In this document: positions 53,335 to 64,000 of the stretch, in pieces
Layout: every line of letters begins with the position of its first letter
How positions within the stretch are numbered: position 1 is the stretch's first letter
Source: Agromyces aurantiacus
Lineage (GTDB): Bacteria; Actinomycetota; Actinomycetes; Actinomycetales; Microbacteriaceae
Reading direction: 5' to 3'
Length of the DNA: 64,000 bases
NCBI RefSeq assembly: GCF_016907355.1
Contig: NZ_JAFBBW010000001.1
Coordinates: forward strand, 310,001-374,000
The notes under the pieces: model-generated
Databases searched by the model: none
Told to the model about the DNA's origin: nothing
The model's input: the letters and a program-made list of their open reading frames with translations, nothing else
Translations under genes and position numbers: made by a program

Positions 53335-54306
53335 TCACTTCCTGTTCTGCTTCTTCGCGCGATTCTTGCTCACGGGCTGCTGGCGCTGCGTCGTCGTCGG
53401 CTTCTTCGCGACGTCATCGCCCTCGTCGGACGGCGACTCGACCACGAGCTTGCCGCGCTTCGCAAGGCGCGCCTCGCGGGCCTTCGCGGCCTCGCTCCCG
53501 GGCGTGGGCATGTTGCGGATGACCACGAACTGCTGGCCCATGGTCCAGAAGTTGGAGACGAGCCAGTAGAACATCACGCCGAGCGGGAACGCGACACCGG
53601 ACACCGCGAACACGAGGGGGAGCAGGTAGAGGAGGATCCGCTGCTGACGGAACATGGGGCTCGCCTTGGTCTCGGGCGACATGTTCTTCGAGACGATCTG
53701 CAGCTGGGTGATGAACTGCGACGCCGTCATGAGCACGATCATCGTGAGGGCGATGATCATGACGTTGATGCTGAACGGCTGGCCGGCGACCATGAGGTTC
53801 CACTCGCCGATGAAGGTCGACTTCAGCGGCGCACCGAGGAACTCGGAGTTCGCGAACGAATTGGCCAGCTCCTGCGTCATCGGGCCGACGCCCGGCTTGT
53901 CGTGCTGAGCGTCGTTGAGCACCGAGAAGAGGCCGAAGAAGATCGGCATCTGCAGCAGCAGCGGGAGGCAGGACGAGAGGGGGTTCGTGCCCGTGCGCTT
54001 GTAGAGATCCATCGTCTCGCGCGACATGGCCTCGCGCGAGAACTGGTCCTTCTTGCCCTTGTACTTGTCCTGGATCTTCTTCAGCTGCGGCGCGACCTCG
54101 AGCATGCGGCGCTGGCTCTTGATCTGGCGGACGAACACGGGGATCAGCGCCGCGCGGACGACCAGCACGAGGCCGACGATCGAGAGCACCCAGGTCAGGC
54201 CTGCGTCGGGGTCCAGGCCGAGGAAGTCCCAGAACGAGTGGAACGCGACGAGGATCAGCTCGATGACCCACTTGATGGGCCACAGGATGATGCTGAAGAT
54301 GTCCAT
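53335..54306 (-). CDS. yidC: Membrane protein insertase YidC
   Basis: A 323-residue insertase of the Oxa1/Alb3 family. Five membrane segments are apparent; the conserved core covers about residues 30-255 (CLPLLLQMPIFFGLFSVL, PLVFAVSGVAFPLGVMFYWLVSNFWTMGQQ). The hydrophilic-groove Arg is probably in VRQIKSQRRM or nearby. The basic C-terminal tail (KNRAKKQNRK) may bind ribosomes. No large periplasmic P1 domain, as expected for Gram-positives. Confidence 0.95.
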   Translation of the reverse strand: MDIFSIILWPIKWVIELILVAFHSFWDFLGLDPDAGLTWVLSIVGLVLVVRAALIPVFVRQIKSQRRMLEVAPQLKKIQDKYKGKKDQFSREAMSRETMDLYKRTGTNPLSSCLPLLLQMPIFFGLFSVLNDAQHDKPGVGPMTQELANSFANSEFLGAPLKSTFIGEWNLMVAGQPFSINVMIIALTMIVLMTASQFITQLQIVSKNMSPETKASPMFRQQRILLYLLPLVFAVSGVAFPLGVMFYWLVSNFWTMGQQFVVIRNMPTPGSEAAKAREARLAKRGKLVVESPSDEGDDVAKKPTTTQRQQPVSKNRAKKQNRK

Positions 54307-54315
54307 TGGGGCGGA

Positions 54316-54822
54316 TCAGTCCTTCCGGGACGTGATGGGGGAGTTCTGGGTGCCCGCGATGTCGAGGGCTCCGGATGACGCGGCGGCGTCGACCGCGGCG
54401 GACGCGTGCGAGTGATCCGCGTGGGAGTGACCGGCGTGCGCATCGGCTGCGGCAGGCTCGTGCCGGCGAGACGTCGGGTCGACGGACTCGACGTGGCGGC
54501 CGCCTCGACGACTCGTGCCGGCCCAGCCGGCCGGGATCACGAAGCCGAAGCGGGTCACGTGGAAGCGGAAGCGCTTGGGCATCCGCACGTCGTCGACCCC
54601 GCCCGCCGACCACGGGTTGCAGCGCAGGATGCGCCATCCGGTGAGGGCCGAACCGACGACCAGCCCACGGTGCTGCACCGACCCCAGCCCGTAGGCCGAG
54701 CATGACGGGTAGTACCGGCAGACGTCGCCGTACAGGGGGGAGACGATCGCGCGGTAGGCGCGGATCAGCAGCACGCCGACGTTGCGAGGGAGGAGCCACA
54801 CGAACCAGGCGACGTCTCGCAT
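54316..54822 (-). CDS. yidD: Membrane protein insertion efficiency factor YidD with His-rich tail
   Basis: A 168-residue protein. The first ~80 residues are a standard YidD (IRAYRAIVSPLYGDVCRYYPSCSAYGL, GWRILRCNPWSAGGVDDV). The remaining ~90 residues are an extension ending in a His-rich segment (HAGHSHADHSHA) that may bind metal; ordinary YidD proteins stop near residue 80-120. It starts 1 nt after the rnpA stop and precedes yidC by 9 nt. Confidence 0.9.
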   Translation of the reverse strand: MRDVAWFVWLLPRNVGVLLIRAYRAIVSPLYGDVCRYYPSCSAYGLGSVQHRGLVVGSALTGWRILRCNPWSAGGVDDVRMPKRFRFHVTRFGFVIPAGWAGTSRRGGRHVESVDPTSRRHEPAAADAHAGHSHADHSHASAAVDAAASSGALDIAGTQNSPITSRKD

Positions 54823-54823
54823 G

Positions 54824-55210
54824 TCAGCCGTCTTCCGTGGCGGCTCGGGCAGGACCCGCATCGGCGCGCACGGCGCGTCGACCGCGCGCGGAGATCGCGG
54901 ACGCGACATCCGCCCGCAGATCGGGGTAGCTCGCCGCCGCTGCCGTGGGCAGCGCACGCACGACCACGTCGACGGAGGCGAGGCCGTCGTCGACCAGTTC
55001 CCGCGAGGCGGCCTTGAGCCGGCGGCGCACGAGATTGCGCCGCACCGCCGTGCCGACCTTCTTGGACACGATGAAGCCGAAGCGCGCGTCGGTGCCCGAC
55101 TCCCGTGAGCGGAGGTAGCTCACGGTGTGGGCACCGGCGACCTTGGCACCACGGCGCACGATGAACCGGTAGTCATCGGCGCTCGTGATGCGGTTGGCTT
55201 TGGCGAGCAC
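54824..55210 (-). CDS. rnpA: Ribonuclease P protein component
   Basis: A 128-residue basic protein that with the RNase P RNA matures tRNA 5' ends. The RNR motif region FGFIVSKKVGTAVRRNLVRRRLK is intact and starts the C-terminal fold. The GTG at 55210 is 8 nt after the rpmH stop; an extended frame upstream is in the wrong place relative to rpmH. The RNA subunit gene is not in the window. Confidence 0.93.
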   Translation of the reverse strand: MLAKANRITSADDYRFIVRRGAKVAGAHTVSYLRSRESGTDARFGFIVSKKVGTAVRRNLVRRRLKAASRELVDDGLASVDVVVRALPTAAAASYPDLRADVASAISARGRRAVRADAGPARAATEDG

Positions 55211-55218
55211 CGAGGAAC

Positions 55219-55356
55219 TTACGCGGAGAGCTCGGTGCGGCCCTTGGAGCGACGGGCCGCGATGATGGCGCGACCGGCACGCGTGCGCATGCGGGCGCGG
55301 AAGCCGTGCTTCTTGGCGCGGCGACGGTTGTTCGGCTGGAAGGTACGCTTGCTCAT
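55219..55356 (-). CDS. rpmH: 50S ribosomal protein L34
   Basis: A 45-residue very basic protein ([19 protein letters not shown] at the start, GRTELSA at the end). GGAGAAG lies before the ATG. It heads the minus-strand operon rpmH-rnpA-yidD-yidC-jag-rsmG, diverging from dnaA. Confidence 0.98.
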   Translation of the reverse strand: MSKRTFQPNNRRRAKKHGFRARMRTRAGRAIIAARRSKGRTELSA

Positions 55357-55763
55357 TCTTCTTCTCCGGCTTGGGATCTCCGCGTGCGAGCGCGTCACAG
55401 GTGCGCCGACGGGAAAACTCGGTGCCCGAAAGGGCTGCGGTCAACTGATTAAAACTACGGCCTGCGGATGCCGCGGTCAAACCGGGACGCACTCCGGACG
55501 GACATTCTGCACCGATCCACAGTTTCGTGCCCGGAACGACACGCCGGGCCGCGTTCGATCCGTGCATCGGCATTTGTCGGCGGCTGCCCGATTCGCTAGC
55601 GTGTGAGACCAGTTATCCCCAGCCTGTGCGCCGGAATTCCGCGCTTCTCGCGTCCTCGCTCACAGGCGGTGGAGAACGTTGTGAACACACCTCGGGCCGC
55701 TCGCCTGTCGTTCGGGGGAGCGACGAGCGGCGCATGACGGTGCCTTGAAGATTGCGGGGAGCG
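55357..55763. promoter_or_regulatory. rpmH-dnaA divergent promoter region with DnaA-box-like sites
   Basis: A gene-free stretch of 407 bp. Near-consensus DnaA boxes include CGATCCACA (55513-55521) and TTATCCCCA (55613-55621). TAGCGT at 55597-55602 is a plausible dnaA -10 box giving a ~155-nt leader. It is a second candidate for part of a bipartite origin. Confidence 0.55.
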
Positions 55764-57278
55764 ATGACCGAACAGCCCATTTCCGACACGTGGGCCACCG
55801 TCCTCGAGCGGCTGTCGGACGATGAGGCGATCACGCCGATGCTCCAGGGCTTCCTCAACCTGGTCGAGCCGAAGGGCATCGCCGCGGGCACCTTCTACCT
55901 CGAGGTGCCGAACGACTTCACGGCGAGCATGCTGAACCAGCGCATGCGCGTGTCGCTGCTGTCGGCGATGACGGCGATCGAGGCGCCGTCGCCGGTCACC
56001 TCCTTCTACGTCGTGGTCAATCCCGAACTCGAGGGGTCCCGCCAGCCCGAGCCGCCCGCCGCCTCGGGCCTGGGCGCCGGCGTGGGCGGGGCGATGCTCG
56101 GGGGCGCCGGCGGGCTCGGCGGGCTCGCGCCATCCGTCGACGGCGTCGGGAGCTCGGCCGGCACCGCGGGCGCACCGGGCATCGACGTACCGGCCTCGCC
56201 CGCGCCGATCTTCGACACGACCAACCCCGACCGGCCGCGCGATGCGCGCCTGAACCCGAAGTACTCCTTCGACAGCTTCGTGATCGGCCAGTCCAACCGC
56301 TTCGCGCACGCGGCGGCGGTCGCCGTCGCCGAGGCGCCGGCGAAGGCGTACAACCCGCTCTTCATCTACGGCGACTCGGGCCTCGGCAAGACGCACCTCC
56401 TGCACGCCATCGGCCACTACGCGATGAGCCTCTACCCGGGCATCCGCGTGCGCTACGTCTCCTCCGAGGAGTTCACGAACGACTTCATCAACTCGATCGC
56501 GAACAACCGCGGCTCGCTGTTCCAGCAGCGCTACCGCAACATCGACATCCTGCTGATCGACGACATCCAGTTCCTGCAGGGCAAGGCCGAGACGCAGGAG
56601 GCCTTCTTCCACACGTTCAACACGCTGCACGACCACAACAAGCAGGTCGTGATCACGAGCGACGTGCCGCCGAAGCACCTCACGGGCTTCGAGGACCGCA
56701 TGCGCAGCCGCTTCGAGTGGGGCCTCATCACCGACGTCCAGGCGCCCGACCTCGAGACGCGCATCGCGATCCTGCGGAAGAAGGCGCAGAACGAGCACCT
56801 GCAGGTGCCCGACGACATCCTCGAGTACATGGCCTCGAAGGTCTCGAGCAACATCCGCGAGCTCGAGGGCACGCTGATCCGCGTGACGGCGTTCGCGAGC
56901 CTGAACCGCACGCCGGTCGACATGCCGCTCGTGCAGACGGTGCTGAAGGACCTGATCACGGATGACTCGGACAACGTCGTCGCGCCGGTCGACATCATCA
57001 CCGCGACGGCCGACTACTTCAAGCTCACGGTCGACGACCTCTACGGCTCGAGCCGCTCGCAGGCCGTCGCGACCGCGCGCCAGATCGCGATGTACCTCTG
57101 CCGCGAGCTCACGAGCCTGAGCCTCCCGAAGATCGGCCAGCTGTTCGGCAACCGCGACCACACCACGGTGATGTACGCGAACAAGAAGATCTCGGAGCTC
57201 ATGAAGGAGCGCCGCTCGATCTACAACCAGGTCACCGAGCTCACGGCGCGGATCAAGCAGACCTCGCGCTACCGCTGA
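55764..57278 (+). CDS. dnaA: Chromosomal replication initiator DnaA
   Basis: A 504-residue initiator. Domain I (about residues 1-90, WATVLERLSDDEAITPMLQGF) is followed by a Gly/Ala/Pro linker (domain II, about 95-160); the AAA+ domain III has Walker A YGDSGLGKTHLL and Walker B IDILLIDDIQFL; domain IV ends in the DnaA signature GNRDHTTVMYANKKI. The ATG at 55764 follows GGGGAG; a TTG four codons earlier is less likely. Confidence 0.97.
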   Translation: MTEQPISDTWATVLERLSDDEAITPMLQGFLNLVEPKGIAAGTFYLEVPNDFTASMLNQRMRVSLLSAMTAIEAPSPVTSFYVVVNPELEGSRQPEPPAASGLGAGVGGAMLGGAGGLGGLAPSVDGVGSSAGTAGAPGIDVPASPAPIFDTTNPDRPRDARLNPKYSFDSFVIGQSNRFAHAAAVAVAEAPAKAYNPLFIYGDSGLGKTHLLHAIGHYAMSLYPGIRVRYVSSEEFTNDFINSIANNRGSLFQQRYRNIDILLIDDIQFLQGKAETQEAFFHTFNTLHDHNKQVVITSDVPPKHLTGFEDRMRSRFEWGLITDVQAPDLETRIAILRKKAQNEHLQVPDDILEYMASKVSSNIRELEGTLIRVTAFASLNRTPVDMPLVQTVLKDLITDDSDNVVAPVDIITATADYFKLTVDDLYGSSRSQAVATARQIAMYLCRELTSLSLPKIGQLFGNRDHTTVMYANKKISELMKERRSIYNQVTELTARIKQTSRYR

Positions 57279-57845
57279 GATCCGAGAGCGGATGGCGCGG
57301 CCGGCGCCGCCGGCGCCGCCGAACGTGCCAGCTCGATCGTTCCGCTCCATCCTCGCCGGCCGACCGCCCGGCCCACTGGAATGCGGACGTCCGGCTCGTT
57401 CGGCGACCACCTGAGCGGACGCTGTGGCAATTCCACACAGGTGTGGACAATCTGTGGATTGTTAACGAGCAACCGCGCCACGATTGTTGAGACGGCTCGA
57501 CGCCTTGTGGAGAACTCCGAAGGCCGCTCGGGGCCGGAGCGTGCTGCGGCGCCGTGTTTCCACACACCGTGCACAGCCGTGAGGGCCGCCTTCGCCAGTG
57601 ATCACGGGGATCACCGCACACCATCCACAGTTTCCACACCGGTTAACACCGTTAAGAGATAGAGGGGTTAATCCGGGGCACTCGACAACCTCGGACGCGG
57701 ACCGCGCCCGAACGGCGTGCAGCGTCGATGCGGAGGACCGGAGACGGGTCGCCGCATCGACCGTCCCGACCCGCGAAATCCCGGCACCGGCGCTGACCGT
57801 CCGGATAGCATGGGAGCCGATCCAGCCCTCCACGACGGGAGAACC
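57279..57845. other. Probable origin of replication (oriC) between dnaA and dnaN
   Basis: A gene-free 567-bp region with at least seven DnaA-box-like nonamers: TTGTCCACA (minus strand 57450-57442), CAATCCACA (57461-57453), TTCTCCACA (57514-57506), GTTTCCACA (57556 and 57630), CCATCCACA (57621) and others. An AT-richer stretch with GGTTAACACC and GTTAAGAGATAG lies at 57640-57672, a candidate unwinding element. TAGCAT at 57806-57811 is the likely dnaN -10 box. No replication start was measured. Confidence 0.8.
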
Positions 57846-59000
57846 GTGAAGTTCCAGGTCAATCGCGACGTCTTCAGTGAGGCCGTGTCCTTCGCCGTCA
57901 AGCTGCTGCCGCAGCGCACGACCCTGCCGATCCTGTCCGGGGTGCTGATCCAGGCGAGCGACGACGGCCTCGTGCTCTCCTCCTTCGACTACGAGGTGTC
58001 CTCGCGCACCGAGATCCAGGCCGACGTCGAGGAGCCCGGCACCGTGCTCGTGTCAGGCCGTCTCCTCGCCGAGATCGCCGGCCGTCTGCCGAATGCGCCC
58101 GTGCGCGTGTCGACCGAGGAGTCCCGCATCTCGGTGACCTGCGGATCCGCGAGCTTCACCCTGCTCTCCATGCCGGTCGAGGAGTACCCCTCCATCCCCG
58201 AGATCGGCGAGCAGACCGGCGTCGTCCCAGCCGAGGAGTTCGCCTCGGCCGTCGCCCAGGTCGCGGTCGCGGCATCCCGCGACGACGTCACGCCCGTCAT
58301 CACCGGCGTGCAGCTCGAGGTCCGTGAGAACAACCTCAGCCTCGTCGCGACCGACCGCTACCGCGTCGCGATCCGCGAGATCGACTGGGACGGCGGCGCC
58401 GTGGCCGGCGAGGGCGACGCCTCCCTCACCGCCCTGGTGCCGGCTCGCACCCTGCAGGAGGTCGGCAAGACCTTCGGCCACTCGGGCACGATCTCGATCG
58501 CGCTGACCAGCCGCGACGACCGCGAGCTGATCGCGTTCTCGGCCGACCGGAAGACGGTCACCAGTCTGCTCATCAAGGGCAACTTCCCGCCGGTGCGCCG
58601 GCTGTTCCCCGAGACCGTCGACAACTACGCGGTCATGAACACCGCCGAGCTCATCGAGGCCACGCGTCGTGTCGCGCTGGTGCTCGAGCGCGAGGCCGCG
58701 CTGCGGTACACGTTCACGCCCGACGGGCTCACGCTCGAGGCGATCGGCAGCGAGCAGGCGCAGGCCTCCGAGTCGATCGACGCGATCCTGACGGGCGACG
58801 AGACGGTGGTCTCGCTGAAGCCCCAGTTCCTGCTCGACGGCCTCCAGGCGGTACCGAGCGAGTTCGTGCGCATCTCGTTCACGAAGACCGAGAACCCGAA
58901 CAAGCCGGGCCCGGTGCTGATCACGAGCCAGACCTCGCGCGAGCAGGCCGGCGCCGACAGCTACCGCTACCTGCTGCAGCCGAACCTGCTCCTGCGCTGA
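57846..59000 (+). CDS. dnaN: DNA polymerase III beta subunit (sliding clamp)
   Basis: A 384-residue clamp of three similar domains: KFQVNRDVFSEAVSFAVKLLP (domain 1), EYPSIPEIGEQTGVV and ATDRYRVAIREIDW (domain 2), and a C-terminal domain 3 ending RYLLQPNLLLR. It forms a ring around DNA and is the docking platform for polymerases. The GTG start has GGGAGA upstream. recF follows after 67 nt. Confidence 0.97.
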   Translation: MKFQVNRDVFSEAVSFAVKLLPQRTTLPILSGVLIQASDDGLVLSSFDYEVSSRTEIQADVEEPGTVLVSGRLLAEIAGRLPNAPVRVSTEESRISVTCGSASFTLLSMPVEEYPSIPEIGEQTGVVPAEEFASAVAQVAVAASRDDVTPVITGVQLEVRENNLSLVATDRYRVAIREIDWDGGAVAGEGDASLTALVPARTLQEVGKTFGHSGTISIALTSRDDRELIAFSADRKTVTSLLIKGNFPPVRRLFPETVDNYAVMNTAELIEATRRVALVLEREAALRYTFTPDGLTLEAIGSEQAQASESIDAILTGDETVVSLKPQFLLDGLQAVPSEFVRISFTKTENPNKPGPVLITSQTSREQAGADSYRYLLQPNLLLR

Positions 59001-59034
59001 GCCGGAGTCGCGCCGCGCTGTCGGTGCGGGCGGG

Positions 59035-59040
59035 TAGCGT
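59035..59040 (+). promoter_or_regulatory. Possible -10 box (TAGCGT) of recF
   Basis: TAGCGT lies 28 bp before the recF GTG in the short dnaN-recF gap; recF may have its own promoter in addition to read-through. Confidence 0.35.
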
Positions 59041-59067
59041 TGAGGTTCGCGAGAAGGGAGCCGCACC

Positions 59068-60333
59068 GTGCACGTCGCCAGGCTCTCGCTCACCGACTTC
59101 CGCAACTACCGCTCGGCCGAGTTGTCGTTCGAGCCGGGCGCCACGGTCATCGTGGGCCGCAACGGCCAGGGCAAGACCAACCTCGTCGAGGCAGTGGGCT
59201 ACCTCGCGACGCTCGGCTCGCATCGCGTGTCGAACGACCAGGCACTGATCCGCGCCGGTGCCGACGCGGCGGTGGTCCGCGCGGTCCTCGCGTCCGGCGG
59301 CCGCGAGGTGCTGCTCGAACTCCAGCTGAACCGGCAGGGCGCCAACCGCGCGCGGGTCAACCGGGCGGCCGCCAAGCCCCGCGACCTCCCGCGCTACGCG
59401 CACAGCGTGCTGTTCGCGCCGGAGGACCTCGCCATCGTGCGCGGCGAGCCGTCGGTGCGTCGGCGCCTGCTCGACGAGCTCCTCGTGCAGCGGATCCCGC
59501 GGCTCGCGGGCGTCATGGCCGACTACGACCGCGTGCTGAAGCAGCGCAACTCGCTGCTCAAGAGCGCACGCGCCCGTGGCCTGGCCGCGGCGCAACTGCC
59601 GACCCTCGACATCTGGGATGAGCGGCTCGTCCAGTTCGGCGCCGAGATCATCGACCGCCGGCTCGAGCTCGTCGCCGAGCTCCGCTCGCCGCTCGCCGCG
59701 GCGTACCGGTCGATCGTCGACGCCGACCACGCGCCCGAACTGCGCCCCGTGCTCTCGATCGACGGCGCCGATCCCGACGACGAGGGGGCGGATGGCACGA
59801 CCGCGCCGCTCGCGGCCGGCGTCTCCGACGCGGCAGCCGGAGCCACGTCGCCCGACCGCCTCCCGACCTCCGATCGGTTCGCCGCCGCACTCGCGACCCT
59901 GCGACGCAAGGAGCTCGAGCGCGGCGTCACGCTCGCCGGCCCACACCGCGACGACCTGCTCCTGCTGCTCAACGGCCTGCCGGCCAAGGGCTACGCGAGC
60001 CACGGCGAGTCGTGGTCGTTCGCGCTCGCGCTCCGGCTCGCGTCGGCCGAACTGCTCCGCCGCGACTCGACCACGGGCGACCCCGTGCTCGTGCTCGACG
60101 ACGTGTTCGCCGAGCTCGACCGACTCCGCCGGGAGCGCCTGGCTGCCGCGATCGGCGGCTACGAGCAGGTGCTCATCACCGCGGCGGTGCTCGAGGATGT
60201 GCCCGAGCCCCTCGCGCATCGCGTTGTCCGGATCGAGGCGGGCGTCGTGGTCGACGGCGGAGCGGCGGCAGGCGAGCCCGGTGCCGCGTCGGAGCCCGCG
60301 CGCGAACCCCAGCCGGAGGCATCTGGTGTCTGA
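59068..60333 (+). CDS. recF: DNA replication and repair protein RecF
   Basis: A 421-residue SMC-like ATPase for gap repair. Walker A VGRNGQGKTNLVEAV is near residue 30, the signature ASHGESWSFALALRLA near 315 and Walker B VLVLDDVFAELD near 345. An Asp/Ala-rich insertion (about residues 235-275) and a low-complexity tail make it longer than the usual ~370-400 residues. GTG start with AGGGAG upstream. It overlaps the next gene by 8 nt. Confidence 0.95.
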   Translation: MHVARLSLTDFRNYRSAELSFEPGATVIVGRNGQGKTNLVEAVGYLATLGSHRVSNDQALIRAGADAAVVRAVLASGGREVLLELQLNRQGANRARVNRAAAKPRDLPRYAHSVLFAPEDLAIVRGEPSVRRRLLDELLVQRIPRLAGVMADYDRVLKQRNSLLKSARARGLAAAQLPTLDIWDERLVQFGAEIIDRRLELVAELRSPLAAAYRSIVDADHAPELRPVLSIDGADPDDEGADGTTAPLAAGVSDAAAGATSPDRLPTSDRFAAALATLRRKELERGVTLAGPHRDDLLLLLNGLPAKGYASHGESWSFALALRLASAELLRRDSTTGDPVLVLDDVFAELDRLRRERLAAAIGGYEQVLITAAVLEDVPEPLAHRVVRIEAGVVVDGGAAAGEPGAASEPAREPQPEASGV

Positions 60334-60802
60334 GGCCTCACGCACCTACCAGCACTTCCGCGAGATCTTCGGCGGCGAGCCGCGCATCCGCCCCGGCCGG
60401 GTGCGCGTGCGCACGCGCGAGTCGGGGAGCGAGCCGTTCACGCCGGGCCGCGACCCCCGCCCGCTCGGCGCCGCGATCGACCAGCTGACCGCGCAACTCG
60501 GCTGGACCGGCCCGCTCTCGCAGCACGAACTGCTCGCGACGTGGCCCGAGATCGCCGGCGACGAGATCGCCCGGCACTCCGAGCCCATCGCGATCGAGGG
60601 CGGCATGCTGCAGGTCCGCTGCGAATCGACGGCCTGGGCCACCCAGCTGCGGATGATGCGCGGCGAGCTCCTCGCGGCGATCCTCGAGCGGCACCCCGGG
60701 GCGGGTGTGGAGAACATCCGCTTCCAAGGTCCGGATGCCCCCACCTGGAAAAGGGGCCCCAGATCGGTTCCAGGGCGCGGCCCGCGCGACACCTACGGCT
60801 GA
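60326..60802 (+). CDS. dciA: DciA (DUF721) replicative helicase operator
   Basis: A 158-residue protein of the DciA family, which loads or activates DnaB in bacteria lacking DnaC. The DUF721 core covers about residues 45-140 (LLATWPEIAGDEIARHSEPIAI, STAWATQLRMM, NIRFQGP). The GTG is preceded by GGAGG and overlaps the recF stop, so translation is coupled. The N-terminal ~40 residues are basic and probably disordered. Confidence 0.88.
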   Translation: MSEASRTYQHFREIFGGEPRIRPGRVRVRTRESGSEPFTPGRDPRPLGAAIDQLTAQLGWTGPLSQHELLATWPEIAGDEIARHSEPIAIEGGMLQVRCESTAWATQLRMMRGELLAAILERHPGAGVENIRFQGPDAPTWKRGPRSVPGRGPRDTYG

Positions 60803-62941
<2,139 letters not shown>

Positions 62942-62942
62942 C

Positions 62943-64000
<1,058 letters not shown>

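Overview
The window is very GC-rich, and codon use, gene order and protein families all point to an actinobacterium of the Microbacteriaceae (Agromyces/Microbacterium-like). This placement is inferred from gene content and synteny; no rRNA is present. The right half is the chromosomal origin neighbourhood. Reading right to left it holds gyrA-gyrB-dciA-recF-dnaN-(oriC)-dnaA-rpmH-rnpA-yidD-yidC-jag-rsmG-(parS cluster)-parA-parB-ddl-aminotransferase-trxA-trxB-murJ-DUF6049-cca, followed by the rpsF-ssb-rpsR-rplI and dnaB block. The left third is metabolic and regulatory.

Layout. 1-1.4 kb: end of a zinc/manganese ABC importer (ATPase fragment and lipoprotein binding protein) with a Zur-like operator. 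1.5-6.7 kb: a GNAT protein, then the minus-strand run pat-E1alpha-E1beta-E2 of a 2-oxoacid dehydrogenase complex. 6.8-10.5 kb: a holin-like membrane protein, a DUF4242 protein, a small coupled ORF and a large LuxR/AAA regulator whose start lies in a perfect 14-bp inverted repeat. 10.5-15.4 kb: a lipase-like protein coupled to a small WxG-type protein, a phosphotransferase, a low-molecular-weight tyrosine phosphatase and purB. 15.4-20.6 kb: a palindromic repeat pair, two small membrane genes, a two-component system and a CPBP protein. 20.6-26.7 kb: pntAB, an IclR regulator and a flavin monooxygenase with a matching palindromic operator. 26.8-30.7 kb: a second two-component system with two membrane proteins.

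Replication and segregation. dnaB, dciA (helicase operator), dnaA, dnaN, recF, gyrB and gyrA are all here. DnaA-box clusters lie between dnaA and dnaN (the probable oriC), upstream of dnaA and, less expectedly, upstream of dnaB. ParA has an approximately 300-residue N-terminal extension, and its reading frame contains a parS site. Seven perfect GTTTCACGTGAAAC parS sites lie within 5.5 kb. Three of these, plus a one-base-deleted fourth, are carried on four tandem copies of a repeat of about 142-161 bp in a 2-kb gene-free stretch. A two-gene cassette (SRPBCC, DUF4166) is inserted in opposite orientation between parA and rsmG, and its second gene is frameshifted.

Other architecture. A 69-70 bp imperfect palindrome family occurs three times and a different 69 bp palindrome occurs twice, all intergenic. 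Several genes have a TAnnnT-type -10 box exactly six or seven bases before the start codon, which suggests leaderless transcripts. No tRNA, rRNA, CRISPR array, prophage or insertion sequence was recognised.
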